This document shows positions 22,057 to 30,419 of a DNA stretch of 38,523 bases, in pieces (within the stretch, counting starts at the first letter, position 1; the number at the start of each line of letters is the position of its first letter). Position numbers and translations under genes: made by a program. The DNA lies in contig JAFROD010000052.1 in assembly GCA_017429835.1 (NCBI GenBank), forward strand, positions 1-38,523, given 5' to 3'. The notes under the pieces are model-generated. The model made no database searches. It was given only the letters and a program-made list of their open reading frames with translations, and was not told the DNA's origin. The stretch is from Oscillospiraceae bacterium (GTDB lineage Bacteria > Bacillota > Clostridia > Oscillospirales > Oscillospiraceae).

Positions 22057-24781
22057 CAACGCGCCGGAGCTGCTGCGGCAGGACGGCTATACCTACTTTG
22101 CCTTTATCAGCTACCGCCGCACGGACGCGGTCTGGGCGGCGTGGCTGAAGCGGCGGCTGCAGTCCTACCGGCTGCCGCAGCGCACGCATAAAAAGCACAG
22201 CGAGCTGCCCGAGCGGTTCAGCTCCGTATTTCTCGACAAAATGAATCTGACGCCTGGGCTTCTGGACGAGGGTCTGCGCGCCGAGGTGCAGGCGTCGAAA
22301 TACCTGATCGTGATTTGCTCGCGCAGTGCGAAGGAGAAGCCGCAGTATCTCGACCAGGAGATCCAATATTTTATCGACGGCGGCGGAGATCCGTCACGGA
22401 TCATTCCCTTTATCGTCGACAACGCGCCGCGCCCGGAGGAGGCGTGTTTCCCTCCGAAGCTGCAGGAGCTGTGCAGGGAACGGGCGATTCTGGGCGCGAA
22501 CATTCACGATTCCGGCAGGCGGAACGCCTTTTTGAAGGTCGTCGCCTATATGCACGGGCTCAAGCTCGAGGAGATCGAAAGCGACGATCATCGCCGCCGC
22601 AGACGCAATACGCTGATCGCCGCCGCCGCCGGCGCGGCGGTACTGGCAGGCGCGGGCTTCGCGGCGTATAAGATCTGGGACTACAACGCGCCGAAAACCG
22701 CCTACTATCTCGACTGCGCCGAGCGATGGGGCGTGCCGGAGGGGATCGAACCGCTGGACGCGGACGCCGCAGCGGCGTGCTCCGCCCGCTACGCGATCGT
22801 CACGAGCCGGAACAAGGTGCGCGAGCTGCGCTATGAAAACGCCTACGGGGAGCTGCTTTCGCACGGCGGCATGGCAGACCACGACCGCCCGACGCGTGCG
22901 GTCTACGAATACGCGGAGGACGACGCGCTCGACAGAGTGACGTGGTACGACGCCGACGGCGAGCTCGTTATGGTGCTGAACTATTCGAATCTGCAGACCG
23001 TCGAGCTCCAGTACGAGCAGAGCGACTCCTACGTCAGCAGCGCGTCCCTGCAGGCGAGCAACCCGCTGGAAAACGGCACCGGCGAGCCTGCCGTTCCGCC
23101 GAACGTGACGCGGTATCTGCTCGATTACGATGAAGACGGCTTCGTGACCGAACTGCGCTTCGTCAGCAATCCCGCCTACAACGACGTCGCTTCGGATCAG
23201 GACGGCGTCGCGGGCTACCGCTATGAGCGCGACGCGCAGGGCAGAGCCGCGACGCTGTGGTATCTCGCCTACGTCGGCGAGCGCGGCAGCGCCCGCTACG
23301 CCGAGGATTACGCGGTCGTCGGGCTCGGAAACGGCGTGAGCGGCATTCGCTTCACCTACAACGAAAGCAACGAGCTGGCGGAATACGCCTATCTCGACAA
23401 AAACGGCGACCCGATCCGCAACAGCCGCAGCTTTTCGAGCGCGAGGCTGACGTATGACGCGCATCACAACCCCGTTGAGACGCGCTATTTCGACGTGGAG
23501 GGCAATCCCGTCCGGCAGACGGGCGGCTTTGCCGTCTATGCGCTGGACTACGACGAAAACGGCAACCGGATCGCCTCGCATTTCTACAATACGGCGGGCG
23601 AGCCCGTGCGAAACGCCGACGGCTACGCCGGAGCGAGCGCCCGGTACGACGATCACGGCAGAATGCTGAGGGCGGAGTTTTACGGTACGGACGGAAAGCC
23701 CGTGCAGATCGCCGACGGCTATGCCGCCATGGAGTTCAGCTACGACGAGAACGGGCGCTTGCTGCGTCAGAGCTGGTTTGGCGCGGACGGCGAGCCGGTT
23801 CTGCTCCCGGAGGGCTTCGCGGCGCAGAGCTGGGAATATGACGAAAACGGGCGCATCGTGCAGACCGCCTGCTACGGCACGGACGGCAAACTCTGCCTGA
23901 CCGTCGAGGGCTACGCGGAAAAACGGCTCGTGCTCGACGCGCAGGGCCGTATCGAGAAGCTGAGCTGCTACGGCACGGACGGAGCCCCCTGCCTGACCGA
24001 AAACGGCTACAGCGCGTTCGCACAGCAGTACGACGAATTCGGCAATCTGGAGGAGCTGCGCTTCTTCGGAGCCGACGGAAAGCCGGTCTGTATCTCGGCG
24101 GGCTATGCGATCCTGCGGCAGGTATTCGACGAGCGGGGAAACCCGATTGCCGAGCAGTATTTTGACGAAAACGAAAAGCCCGTCCTCGTCCTCGGCGGCT
24201 ATGCCGAGGTGCGGCGGACGTTCGACGACGCGGGCAACACGACGCAGGAGAGCTATTTCGGCGCGAACGGCAGACCGATCCTCCTGCCGGAGGGCTATTC
24301 CGTTTGCAGACAGAGCTGGGATCGGCAGGGCAACCGGCTGGAGCTCAGCTATTATGACACAAAGGAAAACCCGGTTGCCTGCGCAGACGGCTACGCGACC
24401 CTGCGGCAGCGGTACGACGAACGGGGGAATCTCGTCCGTTCGGACTTCTGCGGCACGGACGGAAAGCCGACGCTTTGCAGCGGCGGCTACGCCGCGCAGG
24501 AGTTCACGCTCGACGCGAACGGGCAGGTCTGCGAGGTCTGCTATTACGGCACGGACGGCAGAGCAACCGACGCGAACAACGGCTATGCCTACGTCCTGTA
24601 CGAATACGACGCGAACGGCAATCTCGTGACCGAGGCTTACTTTGACAGAAACGAGGAGCTGACGCTTTGCAGCGGCGGCTACGCGATCTGCCGCGTGTTC
24701 TACGATGAAAACGGCCCGGTCCAGGCGGATTTCTACGACACGGAGGCCAACTACCTCGGCTCGCAGACGGACTTCGGCTGA
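22046..24781 (+). CDS. Transmembrane TIR protein with ~13 ectodomain repeats
   Basis: 911 residues. The TIR domain occupies about 14-180: FAFISYRRTDAVWAAWL, ASKYLIVICS, then YLDQE with Glu105 at the place of the catalytic glutamate of NAD-cleaving TIRs. RRRRR precedes a single helix (about 189-211), so positive-inside puts TIR in the cytoplasm and residues 212-911 outside. The outer part ends in about 13 repeats of ~32 residues with the pattern GYA....YDENGN......YGTDGKPV, plus more degenerate copies before. No cysteine protease or toxin tip is present at the C-terminus, unlike RHS toxins. The gene is coupled to the channel gene by overlap. A NADase or cyclase activity is inferred from the family. 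Confidence 0.85.
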   Translation: MKTDNAPELLRQDGYTYFAFISYRRTDAVWAAWLKRRLQSYRLPQRTHKKHSELPERFSSVFLDKMNLTPGLLDEGLRAEVQASKYLIVICSRSAKEKPQYLDQEIQYFIDGGGDPSRIIPFIVDNAPRPEEACFPPKLQELCRERAILGANIHDSGRRNAFLKVVAYMHGLKLEEIESDDHRRRRRNTLIAAAAGAAVLAGAGFAAYKIWDYNAPKTAYYLDCAERWGVPEGIEPLDADAAAACSARYAIVTSRNKVRELRYENAYGELLSHGGMADHDRPTRAVYEYAEDDALDRVTWYDADGELVMVLNYSNLQTVELQYEQSDSYVSSASLQASNPLENGTGEPAVPPNVTRYLLDYDEDGFVTELRFVSNPAYNDVASDQDGVAGYRYERDAQGRAATLWYLAYVGERGSARYAEDYAVVGLGNGVSGIRFTYNESNELAEYAYLDKNGDPIRNSRSFSSARLTYDAHHNPVETRYFDVEGNPVRQTGGFAVYALDYDENGNRIASHFYNTAGEPVRNADGYAGASARYDDHGRMLRAEFYGTDGKPVQIADGYAAMEFSYDENGRLLRQSWFGADGEPVLLPEGFAAQSWEYDENGRIVQTACYGTDGKLCLTVEGYAEKRLVLDAQGRIEKLSCYGTDGAPCLTENGYSAFAQQYDEFGNLEELRFFGADGKPVCISAGYAILRQVFDERGNPIAEQYFDENEKPVLVLGGYAEVRRTFDDAGNTTQESYFGANGRPILLPEGYSVCRQSWDRQGNRLELSYYDTKENPVACADGYATLRQRYDERGNLVRSDFCGTDGKPTLCSGGYAAQEFTLDANGQVCEVCYYGTDGRATDANNGYAYVLYEYDANGNLVTEAYFDRNEELTLCSGGYAICRVFYDENGPVQADFYDTEANYLGSQTDFG

Positions 24782-24840
24782 AAACAGGCATCGTCCCGCA
24801 GCGGACAATCCCATAAGAATCAGAAAGCGAGGTAATATGT

Positions 24841-27774
24841 ATGAAACGATCGACTGCGCTGCTGCTTGCGCTTGCGATCCTCGTGACGCTCGCCGGCTGC
24901 TCTGCCGGCGGCAAGGATTCGAAAAAACTGCTCACCAGCGCAACCCCCTTCTCTCTCGACCTGCCCGATTCGGGCGTCGGCGTGGACTTCGGCGCGCCTG
25001 CCGCGAAGCCGGCGGCGCTGGAGAATGAGCAGACTCCCATCGCGGCGCAGGCTGACACGCTGGTGCAGCTCACCGTCGAGGATATTCAGAAAATGAACGG
25101 GGATAACGTCGTCATCGACATCTACAACAACAGCGGCTACCTGTCCACGCTCGTGGGCAAGTTCTACGAAGGCAAGGTGCAAAACGCGGAGGACGGCGTC
25201 GAATCGGTCAAGGGGATCGCCTCGCTGCTCGGGCTGACCAAGGGCTGCGAATTCTTTGCCGTCTACTACGAGACGGACAACGACGGCTACACCTACTACA
25301 CCTACCAGCAGCGCTACGGCCGCAACACCCTGCAGTACGCCACCCTGCGCATCGCCGTGGATCCGGACGGCTACACCGCCGGTCTGACCTGCTCCTTCGT
25401 GCCGAACGTCGGCACCGCTTCGCAGCAGGCGGGTATCTCGCAGAAGGACGCTGAGAACGAGGCGCTTCGGCGCGCGGGCGACGGCTGCTCCGTGATTCAG
25501 GGGCGCACGGTCGAACTGGCGGCCTTCATCAACAACGTCGTCTATAACTGCTGGGTCGTCTATACGAACAATCCGGACGTGAGCGCAAGCTTCGACATGC
25601 CCTATCTCGCCCATTATATCTCCACGGACGGCGACTATCTGATGTCCCTCCCTGCGAACAATTTTGCAGCGAAGAACACGGAGCTGATGGACAACGACGC
25701 GTATTTTGAGAATCTGAAGGCGGAGAGCGTCAGCTTCACGATCAAGCAGCCCGCGGGAGGGAGCAAGCAGATCACCGTCCCGATCTCCAAAAACAGCAAG
25801 GACGGGAAATACTACCTGATGGATCCGACACGGAAGATCGCGGTCGCGCAATTCAGGGATTTCTATTATCAGGATAAGCTGATCTTCGTCAGCAGCTCCT
25901 CCAAAACCAGCGGCTGGTCTGACAACGACCTGATGGCGTACTTCAACTACATCAACGTCTACGATTTCTATCACGAGCGCGGGATCCATTCCGTCGACGG
26001 CTTCGACGTGCCGCTGCTGATCACGGTCGGCTACTGCGATGAGAAGGGCAATCCGGTTGACAACGCCTGCTTCTACGGCATCAACGGCGGCTGGGCGTGC
26101 TTCGCGGCCTCCGACGCCAACAAGTACAGCTACTGCGCCGACGTCTGCGGTCACGAGTTCACCCACGGCGTGACCTCGTCATCTATGCAGGGCATCTACT
26201 ACCAGAATGAGACCGGCGCGATCAACGAGGCGTACAGCGACATCATGGGCAATCTCTGTGAGAAGATCACCGGTCAGACCTCGGATACCGGCTGGCTCAT
26301 TGCCGAGAACAGCGGCGGCGGCGCAATGCGCAACATGGCAGACCCCAATAGCTGCGAACAGCCCGCTTTCGTCGGCGACCGGTATTACGTGCCTGCGGTG
26401 CTCGCACCGAACAGCGCGAACGATCTCGGCGGCGTGCACGGGGACAACTCGCTGATCTCCCATCTGGCCTATCTGCTCGATCGCGAGGGCATGTCCATGG
26501 AGGAGCAGTTCTCGATGTGGATGACTTCGATCGAGCTGCTCACGCCGATGTCCGACTACGAGGATCTGCACGGCATTCTGCTCTTCAGCCTGAAGATCAA
26601 CGGTTTGCTGGGGAAATACGGCCCCACGGTCAATCAGGCGTTTGCGGAGACCGGTCTCAACGAGGACTGGAATACCAGCTATCTCGAGGCGACCAAGTCC
26701 GGCTGCGGGCGCGTGACCTTCCAGACCGACGGCTATATCGCGGGTCTTCCCGCGCTGGCGCTGATCGCCACGACGGACGGCAACGTGGTAGACGTGGGCT
26801 ACCCGGATCGCAGCGGCGTCGTCAGCGTGCTGCTGCCGGCGGGCTCTTACATCACCCTTTTCCGCTATCTTGAGGAGGGAAAAAACGACGCCACCGAACT
26901 GCGCTATACCGGTTCTGCCTGGTCAAAGACGCAGAGCTTCGGCACGTTCACGGTGAAAAACGGCGGCGTGACGAACCTGCCCGCGGTGAGCTCCGGCAAG
27001 AATGTGGACGTCGGCGGCGGCACGTCTGCGCCGGTGCCGAAAGGCGGCACGCTCCATCTGGTGAGCTTCAACGGCGGCTATTTTACCCTGCTCGTTCCCG
27101 AGGGCTGGCGCATCGAGGTCGGCGGCGAATACGGCAGCTTCAATTTCAAACTGTTCGATCCCTACAATCCGAGCTGTCAGGTCTTCTTCTACGGCGGTCT
27201 CGCCCCCTTCCACAAGAGCGAGCAGAGCCGACGCTACCTGTCCTACTACGACACCACCGGCGGTCTGATCGCCAACGGGCCGGTGCTGACCAGCCCGACC
27301 GTGCGCGGCATCACCGACTGTTGGCAGTACTGTATTGAGTATCAGAAGCGCTACGAAGGCAAACAGTTGTTCTCGGATCTGCGTAATATCAACCTTGCGG
27401 TCGTGTCCGAGTATGAAGGCCCGTACGCGGGATATGGCTCCGAAACGGTCGGCGTCGGCACCTGCACGGACACCTGGGGCAACGGCTGCATTCTCGGCGT
27501 CGCAGGCGCGCTGATCGATCAGGACTTCTACGGGTATTACGGCGGCAACTGGTACTATACCTGTTTCGGGCTGCTGGGCGTCGTGTGTCCGGCGGAGGAC
27601 TTCGACCTGTATTACGAGGATCTGCTGACCTGCGCGAAGAGCATCCAGTTCTCGCAGGACTACGTCAACGCCTCTCAGTACTCGAGCCTCCCGCTCGTCG
27701 ACAACGCGACCCTGACCGCGAACATGACCATGATCGCCGACGTGATCGCCGCCCAGTACGAGGCGGTCAAATAA
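24841..27774 (+). CDS. M4 (thermolysin-type) zinc metalloprotease lipoprotein
   Basis: 977 residues. A lipoprotein signal with lipobox LAGC (Cys20) anchors it outside the membrane. A propeptide-like region (about 70-290) is followed by the M4 catalytic domain: HEFTH (438-442, zinc and catalytic Glu), NEAYSD (third zinc ligand Glu463) and later GVHGDNSLISHLAYLL, holding the transition-state histidine. Unlike secreted thermolysins it continues for about 350 residues in an unrecognised C-terminal region rich in G and Y. The start ATG has GCGAGGTAATATGT before it. No terminator separates it from the TIR gene 59 bases upstream, so it is probably in the same operon. It might process the TIR protein's ectodomain or act on something outside the cell. 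Confidence 0.9.
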   Translation: MKRSTALLLALAILVTLAGCSAGGKDSKKLLTSATPFSLDLPDSGVGVDFGAPAAKPAALENEQTPIAAQADTLVQLTVEDIQKMNGDNVVIDIYNNSGYLSTLVGKFYEGKVQNAEDGVESVKGIASLLGLTKGCEFFAVYYETDNDGYTYYTYQQRYGRNTLQYATLRIAVDPDGYTAGLTCSFVPNVGTASQQAGISQKDAENEALRRAGDGCSVIQGRTVELAAFINNVVYNCWVVYTNNPDVSASFDMPYLAHYISTDGDYLMSLPANNFAAKNTELMDNDAYFENLKAESVSFTIKQPAGGSKQITVPISKNSKDGKYYLMDPTRKIAVAQFRDFYYQDKLIFVSSSSKTSGWSDNDLMAYFNYINVYDFYHERGIHSVDGFDVPLLITVGYCDEKGNPVDNACFYGINGGWACFAASDANKYSYCADVCGHEFTHGVTSSSMQGIYYQNETGAINEAYSDIMGNLCEKITGQTSDTGWLIAENSGGGAMRNMADPNSCEQPAFVGDRYYVPAVLAPNSANDLGGVHGDNSLISHLAYLLDREGMSMEEQFSMWMTSIELLTPMSDYEDLHGILLFSLKINGLLGKYGPTVNQAFAETGLNEDWNTSYLEATKSGCGRVTFQTDGYIAGLPALALIATTDGNVVDVGYPDRSGVVSVLLPAGSYITLFRYLEEGKNDATELRYTGSAWSKTQSFGTFTVKNGGVTNLPAVSSGKNVDVGGGTSAPVPKGGTLHLVSFNGGYFTLLVPEGWRIEVGGEYGSFNFKLFDPYNPSCQVFFYGGLAPFHKSEQSRRYLSYYDTTGGLIANGPVLTSPTVRGITDCWQYCIEYQKRYEGKQLFSDLRNINLAVVSEYEGPYAGYGSETVGVGTCTDTWGNGCILGVAGALIDQDFYGYYGGNWYYTCFGLLGVVCPAEDFDLYYEDLLTCAKSIQFSQDYVNASQYSSLPLVDNATLTANMTMIADVIAAQYEAVK

Positions 27775-27787
27775 AGGAGGAGACAGC

Positions 27788-28438
27788 ATGGCAAAGGCAA
27801 AAGGATCCGATTGGATCAACGAAAACGTCCCGGACGCCGCCGTATGGGGGCAATACTACGTCATCGCGAGAAAAGAAGAGTATCAATCCGGCACGAAGGT
27901 TCAGACGAAACAGACCGTGCATCCGGCAAGGGACGCGACGATAACGGGGAAAGAGATCAAAGAACATTTGAAGCTCAGCGCGTCTTCTTCGCTTGGCTTC
28001 GGTCTGATCATCGCCGGCGTCGTTCTGGCTGCGATCGCGTTTCTGCTCAAAGAACCCATGGGATCGAGTACGGGCTATCTGGTGTTTATGATGCTGATCT
28101 GCCTGGGAATGGTCATCGGGGGCGTTTATTTCCTGATCAAGGCACGAAAGCAGGCGTCCGAGCTTCAGCAGGCGTCCTCGTGGGAGCAGTTATACCCATA
28201 TATCGAAGAAGCCTTGACGGAAAAGGTCTTTACCGAAGAACAGGCGAAGCGGAAAGCCGAGATGGGCGACAAGGGCGCCTATCAGGCAGGCTACTACTGC
28301 TTGCCGGCAAGGCTCGCCCTGCAGGGACAGTTCGATAAAGCAAAATCAAGCTTCAGCCTTGCGGAGGGCTTGAAGGGATCGCTGAAACAGGCTGCGGCAG
28401 GCGTGCCGGAAGACGGTCTGGCGCTCACGCGTCGATAA
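27788..28438 (+). CDS. Hypothetical two-helix membrane protein, 216 aa
   Basis: Not recognised. N-terminal ~75 residues are soluble (WINENVPDAAVWGQYYVIAR), then helices LGFGLIIAGVVLAAIAFLL (about 75-93) and YLVFMMLICLGMVIGGVYFL (about 101-120). A cytoplasmic helical tail ends ...LALTRR. ATG lies 8 bases after AAAGGAGGAG and 13 bases after the stop of the M4 gene, so it is the last gene of this transcript. A strong hairpin follows. With both ends probably cytoplasmic, it could be an accessory subunit or immunity-type protein for the operon, which is speculation. Confidence 0.75.
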   Translation: MAKAKGSDWINENVPDAAVWGQYYVIARKEEYQSGTKVQTKQTVHPARDATITGKEIKEHLKLSASSSLGFGLIIAGVVLAAIAFLLKEPMGSSTGYLVFMMLICLGMVIGGVYFLIKARKQASELQQASSWEQLYPYIEEALTEKVFTEEQAKRKAEMGDKGAYQAGYYCLPARLALQGQFDKAKSSFSLAEGLKGSLKQAAAGVPEDGLALTRR

Positions 28439-28449
28439 AAACGATCAAA

Positions 28450-28486
28450 GGCGGTTAGGGGCGCGCATTGCGCGCCCCTAACCGCC
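28450..28486 (+). terminator. Very strong GC-rich hairpin closing the operon
   Basis: A 17-bp perfect stem, GGCGGTTAGGGGCGCGC, loop ATT, and its complement. It lacks a T-run (CGGGAGGG follows) and the next small gene's ribosome site starts directly after it. It may therefore be an mRNA-stabilising end or a repeat rather than a simple terminator. Confidence 0.55.
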
Positions 28487-28501
28487 GGGAGGGAGAACTG
28501 T

Positions 28502-28645
28502 ATGGGTTTGATTAAACGACTGTGGTCTGGAGAAAAGGTACAGTGCCCAGCTTGCAAGAACGGCTTTTTCTTGCCGGGTTTTCCCAATTTGCCAGTAAAA
28601 GAGAACAAACTGACTGTGTTTTTAGCAATGCATAGAGATGATTGA
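28502..28645 (+). CDS. Small CxxC protein, 47 aa, probably truncated
   Basis: MGLIKRLWSGEKVQCPACKN then ...GFFLPGFPNL...FLAMHRDD. The single QCPAC motif is half of a zinc ribbon, and the second CxxC expected for a folded ribbon is missing. GGAGGGAGAACTGT precedes the ATG. The reading frame ends next to the IS110 element. The gene is therefore most likely the 5' stub of a zinc-ribbon gene cut by rearrangement. Confidence 0.45.
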   Translation: MGLIKRLWSGEKVQCPACKNGFFLPGFPNLPVKENKLTVFLAMHRDD

Positions 28646-28676
28646 CCACCACTTCACACGGAGCGGTGGTTTTTCT
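28645..28676 (+). terminator. Terminator-like hairpin
   Basis: ACCACC and GGTGGT flank a 14-base loop, followed by TTTTTC, directly after the small CxxC gene. Confidence 0.55.
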
Positions 28677-28699
28677 ATGCAAAACATAATACGATGACG

Positions 28700-28731
28700 A
28701 AACCACGATGCGTTTGCACCGTGGTTTTTTC
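28700..28731 (+). terminator. Terminator-like hairpin at the IS110 right side
   Basis: AACCACG and CGTGGTT with a 12-base loop, then a run of T's. It points toward the transposase 3' end and would shield it from incoming plus-strand transcription. Confidence 0.6.
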
Positions 28732-29875
28732 ATGCCCATTTTTGAGAACAGACCTTATATGGCTTTCCCTCGGCACGTTTCTTGTCCATGTATTGGTAGA
28801 TCGGCTCGTCGACAGGCGAGGTTTGAAGAATCACAGACATTACCAAAAAGAGCGTTCTGCGGAGTTTAGCAGAGCCACGTTTGGAGATGCTGCAGCTGCG
28901 AACGTCGATGGCGCCGGATTGATACGGAGGAGCATCAATACCTGCAAAAGCAACCAGCGCAGACTTGGAGTGAACGCGACGCACATCGCCGATCTCAGCC
29001 ATGAGCTGCGGTCCGAGAGAAGGCCCGACGCCGTACATTTGCAAGACGACGGGATACTCGGGCAAGATAGACGCCAAGTCCTGCATCTGTTTCTTCAAGG
29101 CAGCCAGAGCTGTAGAGGATGCCTGAAGCTGGGCGACAGCCTGCTGGATCATGAGCTTGGTGCTTTCACACTTTGGCATGATGCAGATGTGTCCGCAGGC
29201 GGAAGTGTAAACGTCAAGCGCCTTGTCCTCACTGAAATTGTAGCCGTGCTTACGGCACCACTTCTCGTAGCTCTTGGTAAAGGCTTTCTCGCTCATTCCG
29301 CAGACGCATTCGCAGTGCCAGTATTGAGCGACGAAATCCACCCATTTCTCGCTGCCATCGGCTCTGGGCGGGCTGGAAAAGAGTTTGTTCGCGTCGGGAA
29401 AGGTGACATCGAGCAGAGCGATGAGATTGTTCTTCTGCATCGTCCGCATCTTACTGAACTGCTCATATTGACGGTAACAGGTCTTCAACATGAGTCTGGT
29501 ATCTCCGACAGGGAGATACCGAGGAAGAGAGAGCCAGTGATCCAAAGCATAGTTCGCCAGCTTGATGGCGTCCTTCCTGTCGGTCTTGGCTCTGCGTAAG
29601 GAGTTGTTTCCGTAGTCATGCACGAGCATTGCATTGACTGCTGAGACATAAATACCGGCCTCATGGAGTGCGACGGCGACCGGCGCGTGGTAATAGCCCG
29701 TATGCTCCATGACCACACGGGTTTCACCCGGCAAGGATTTGAGCCTTTTTGCCAGATCGGTCAGGTCCTTGTCGGTGTGAGACAGCTCGAAGGGAGAGAA
29801 AACGACTTCGCCAAAGGGACGCATCACTGCGACCATGCTCTTTCCTTTTGAGACGTCAATGCCTACGGCGTTCAT
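28730..29875 (-). CDS. IS110-family transposase (DEDD recombinase), C-terminus truncated
   Basis: 381 residues from ATG 29875, with GGAGGTATGACA before it. The N-terminal RuvC-like DEDD domain shows GIDVSKGKS (Asp7), VVMEHTGYYH (Glu) and RRAKTDRKDA. After a coiled-coil linker comes the Tnp domain with YGVGPSLGPQLMAEIGD, FAGIDAPPYQSG (candidate catalytic serine) and KRGSAKLRR. IS110 enzymes use a bridge RNA made from the element's non-coding end. The protein stops at KRAEGKPYKVCSQKWA, whereas relatives usually continue about 20 residues (KPYYVYMTAAANKFLR type, from memory). It may be inactive. Confidence 0.93.
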   Translation of the reverse strand: MNAVGIDVSKGKSMVAVMRPFGEVVFSPFELSHTDKDLTDLAKRLKSLPGETRVVMEHTGYYHAPVAVALHEAGIYVSAVNAMLVHDYGNNSLRRAKTDRKDAIKLANYALDHWLSLPRYLPVGDTRLMLKTCYRQYEQFSKMRTMQKNNLIALLDVTFPDANKLFSSPPRADGSEKWVDFVAQYWHCECVCGMSEKAFTKSYEKWCRKHGYNFSEDKALDVYTSACGHICIMPKCESTKLMIQQAVAQLQASSTALAALKKQMQDLASILPEYPVVLQMYGVGPSLGPQLMAEIGDVRRVHSKSALVAFAGIDAPPYQSGAIDVRSCSISKRGSAKLRRTLFLVMSVILQTSPVDEPIYQYMDKKRAEGKPYKVCSQKWA

Positions 29876-29879
29876 TGTC

Positions 29880-30075
29880 ATACCTCCAATACAGAATTGT
29901 GCAACCGGAACCCATCTTTTTCTCATTGCCGATTCAATCTATTGGGTGACACGAACACAAAGGCTCAACCTGCTTAAACCGAACGCTACAACAAGAGGAT
30001 GGCTGACAGTCTGTTCTACAGACATGAAAGCCCAAGGAGAACATGGCCAGCCAGTTGCTCCTCTTATTGTAGCTT
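29880..30075 (-). ncRNA. Candidate IS110 bridge RNA region
   Basis: Non-coding DNA 5' of the transposase, where IS110-group elements encode the bridge RNA. On the minus strand CTACAATAAGAGGA (30059-30072) pairs with TCCTCTTGTTGTAG (29986-29999) in a 14-bp stem with one wobble, closing a ~60-nt domain. A smaller hairpin (GTCTGT, AGA, ACAGAC) lies inside it. The target- and donor-binding loops cannot be assigned from a single copy. Confidence 0.6.
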
Positions 30076-30088
30076 AGGCATGAGATGG

Positions 30089-30114
30089 AAAAAAGCCCGG
30101 CTGGTTTGCCGGAC
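30089..30114 (-). terminator. Terminator after the DUF4236 gene
   Basis: On the minus strand GTCCGGC, loop AAACCA, GCCGGGC, then TTTTTT. The IS110 element begins just beyond it. Confidence 0.75.
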
Positions 30115-30405
30115 TTCAAGGAGACAATTACTATGAATATGAGAAGCGGACAAAAAATGATCGAACAGCCGCCTAAGCAGGTTTTTGAATCTGTGGTTTT
30201 GGTGCTGCGATCAACGGAGTCGCTGCTGGAATCATTAACAGATGAGATGCCGGTTCCCGGAATACTTGCCGTGGTACGCGTTCCGCCGTTTGCTTTCTGT
30301 GTTACCCGAAATCCTTTACCTCCAATACTATATCCGATCCCTGATTTGCTGATCGTAACTCGTGCAGGACCGAGCTTTTTTTGTTTTTCTAACTCTTAAT
30401 CCCAT
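30115..30405 (-). pseudogene. DUF4236 protein gene, frameshifted
   Basis: The minus strand encodes KLGPARVTISKSGIGYSIGG and KGFRVTQKANGGTRTTASIP then GTGISYV, the hallmark of DUF4236. A Ser/Thr linker and one membrane helix (SIIFCPLLIFIVIVSL) follow. The only start (ATG 30403-30405, MGLRVRKTKK, with AGGAG upstream) is in a different frame. The two join if one A is removed from a run of seven A's at 30376-30382. The frame also has no stop before the terminator and runs on into the IS110. Either the gene is broken or the homopolymer is misread. Confidence 0.8.
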
Positions 30406-30419
30406 AAGTCAATACGCTC

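Larger units (their letters stand above)
28690..30085 (-). mobile_element. IS110-family insertion sequence (ends approximate)
   Basis: The element consists of the transposase and about 200 non-coding bases upstream of it. IS110 elements have no terminal inverted repeats, so the exact ends cannot be read from one copy. The left limit lies between the small CxxC gene and the transposase stop. The right limit lies between the long stem at 30059-30072 and the terminator of the DUF4236 gene at 30089. Confidence 0.7.

Noticed and set aside
22046..24781. Interpretation of the repeats as an RHS/YD polymorphic toxin
   Set aside because: There is no RHS core motif or protease, and the protein ends in the repeats with no toxin domain. 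A cytoplasmic TIR at the other end fits a receptor better.
22394..24814. 806-codon minus-strand frame opposite the TIR gene
   Set aside because: It arises from the repeat codons of the sense gene and carries no domain. The sense strand has overlaps and TIR motifs.
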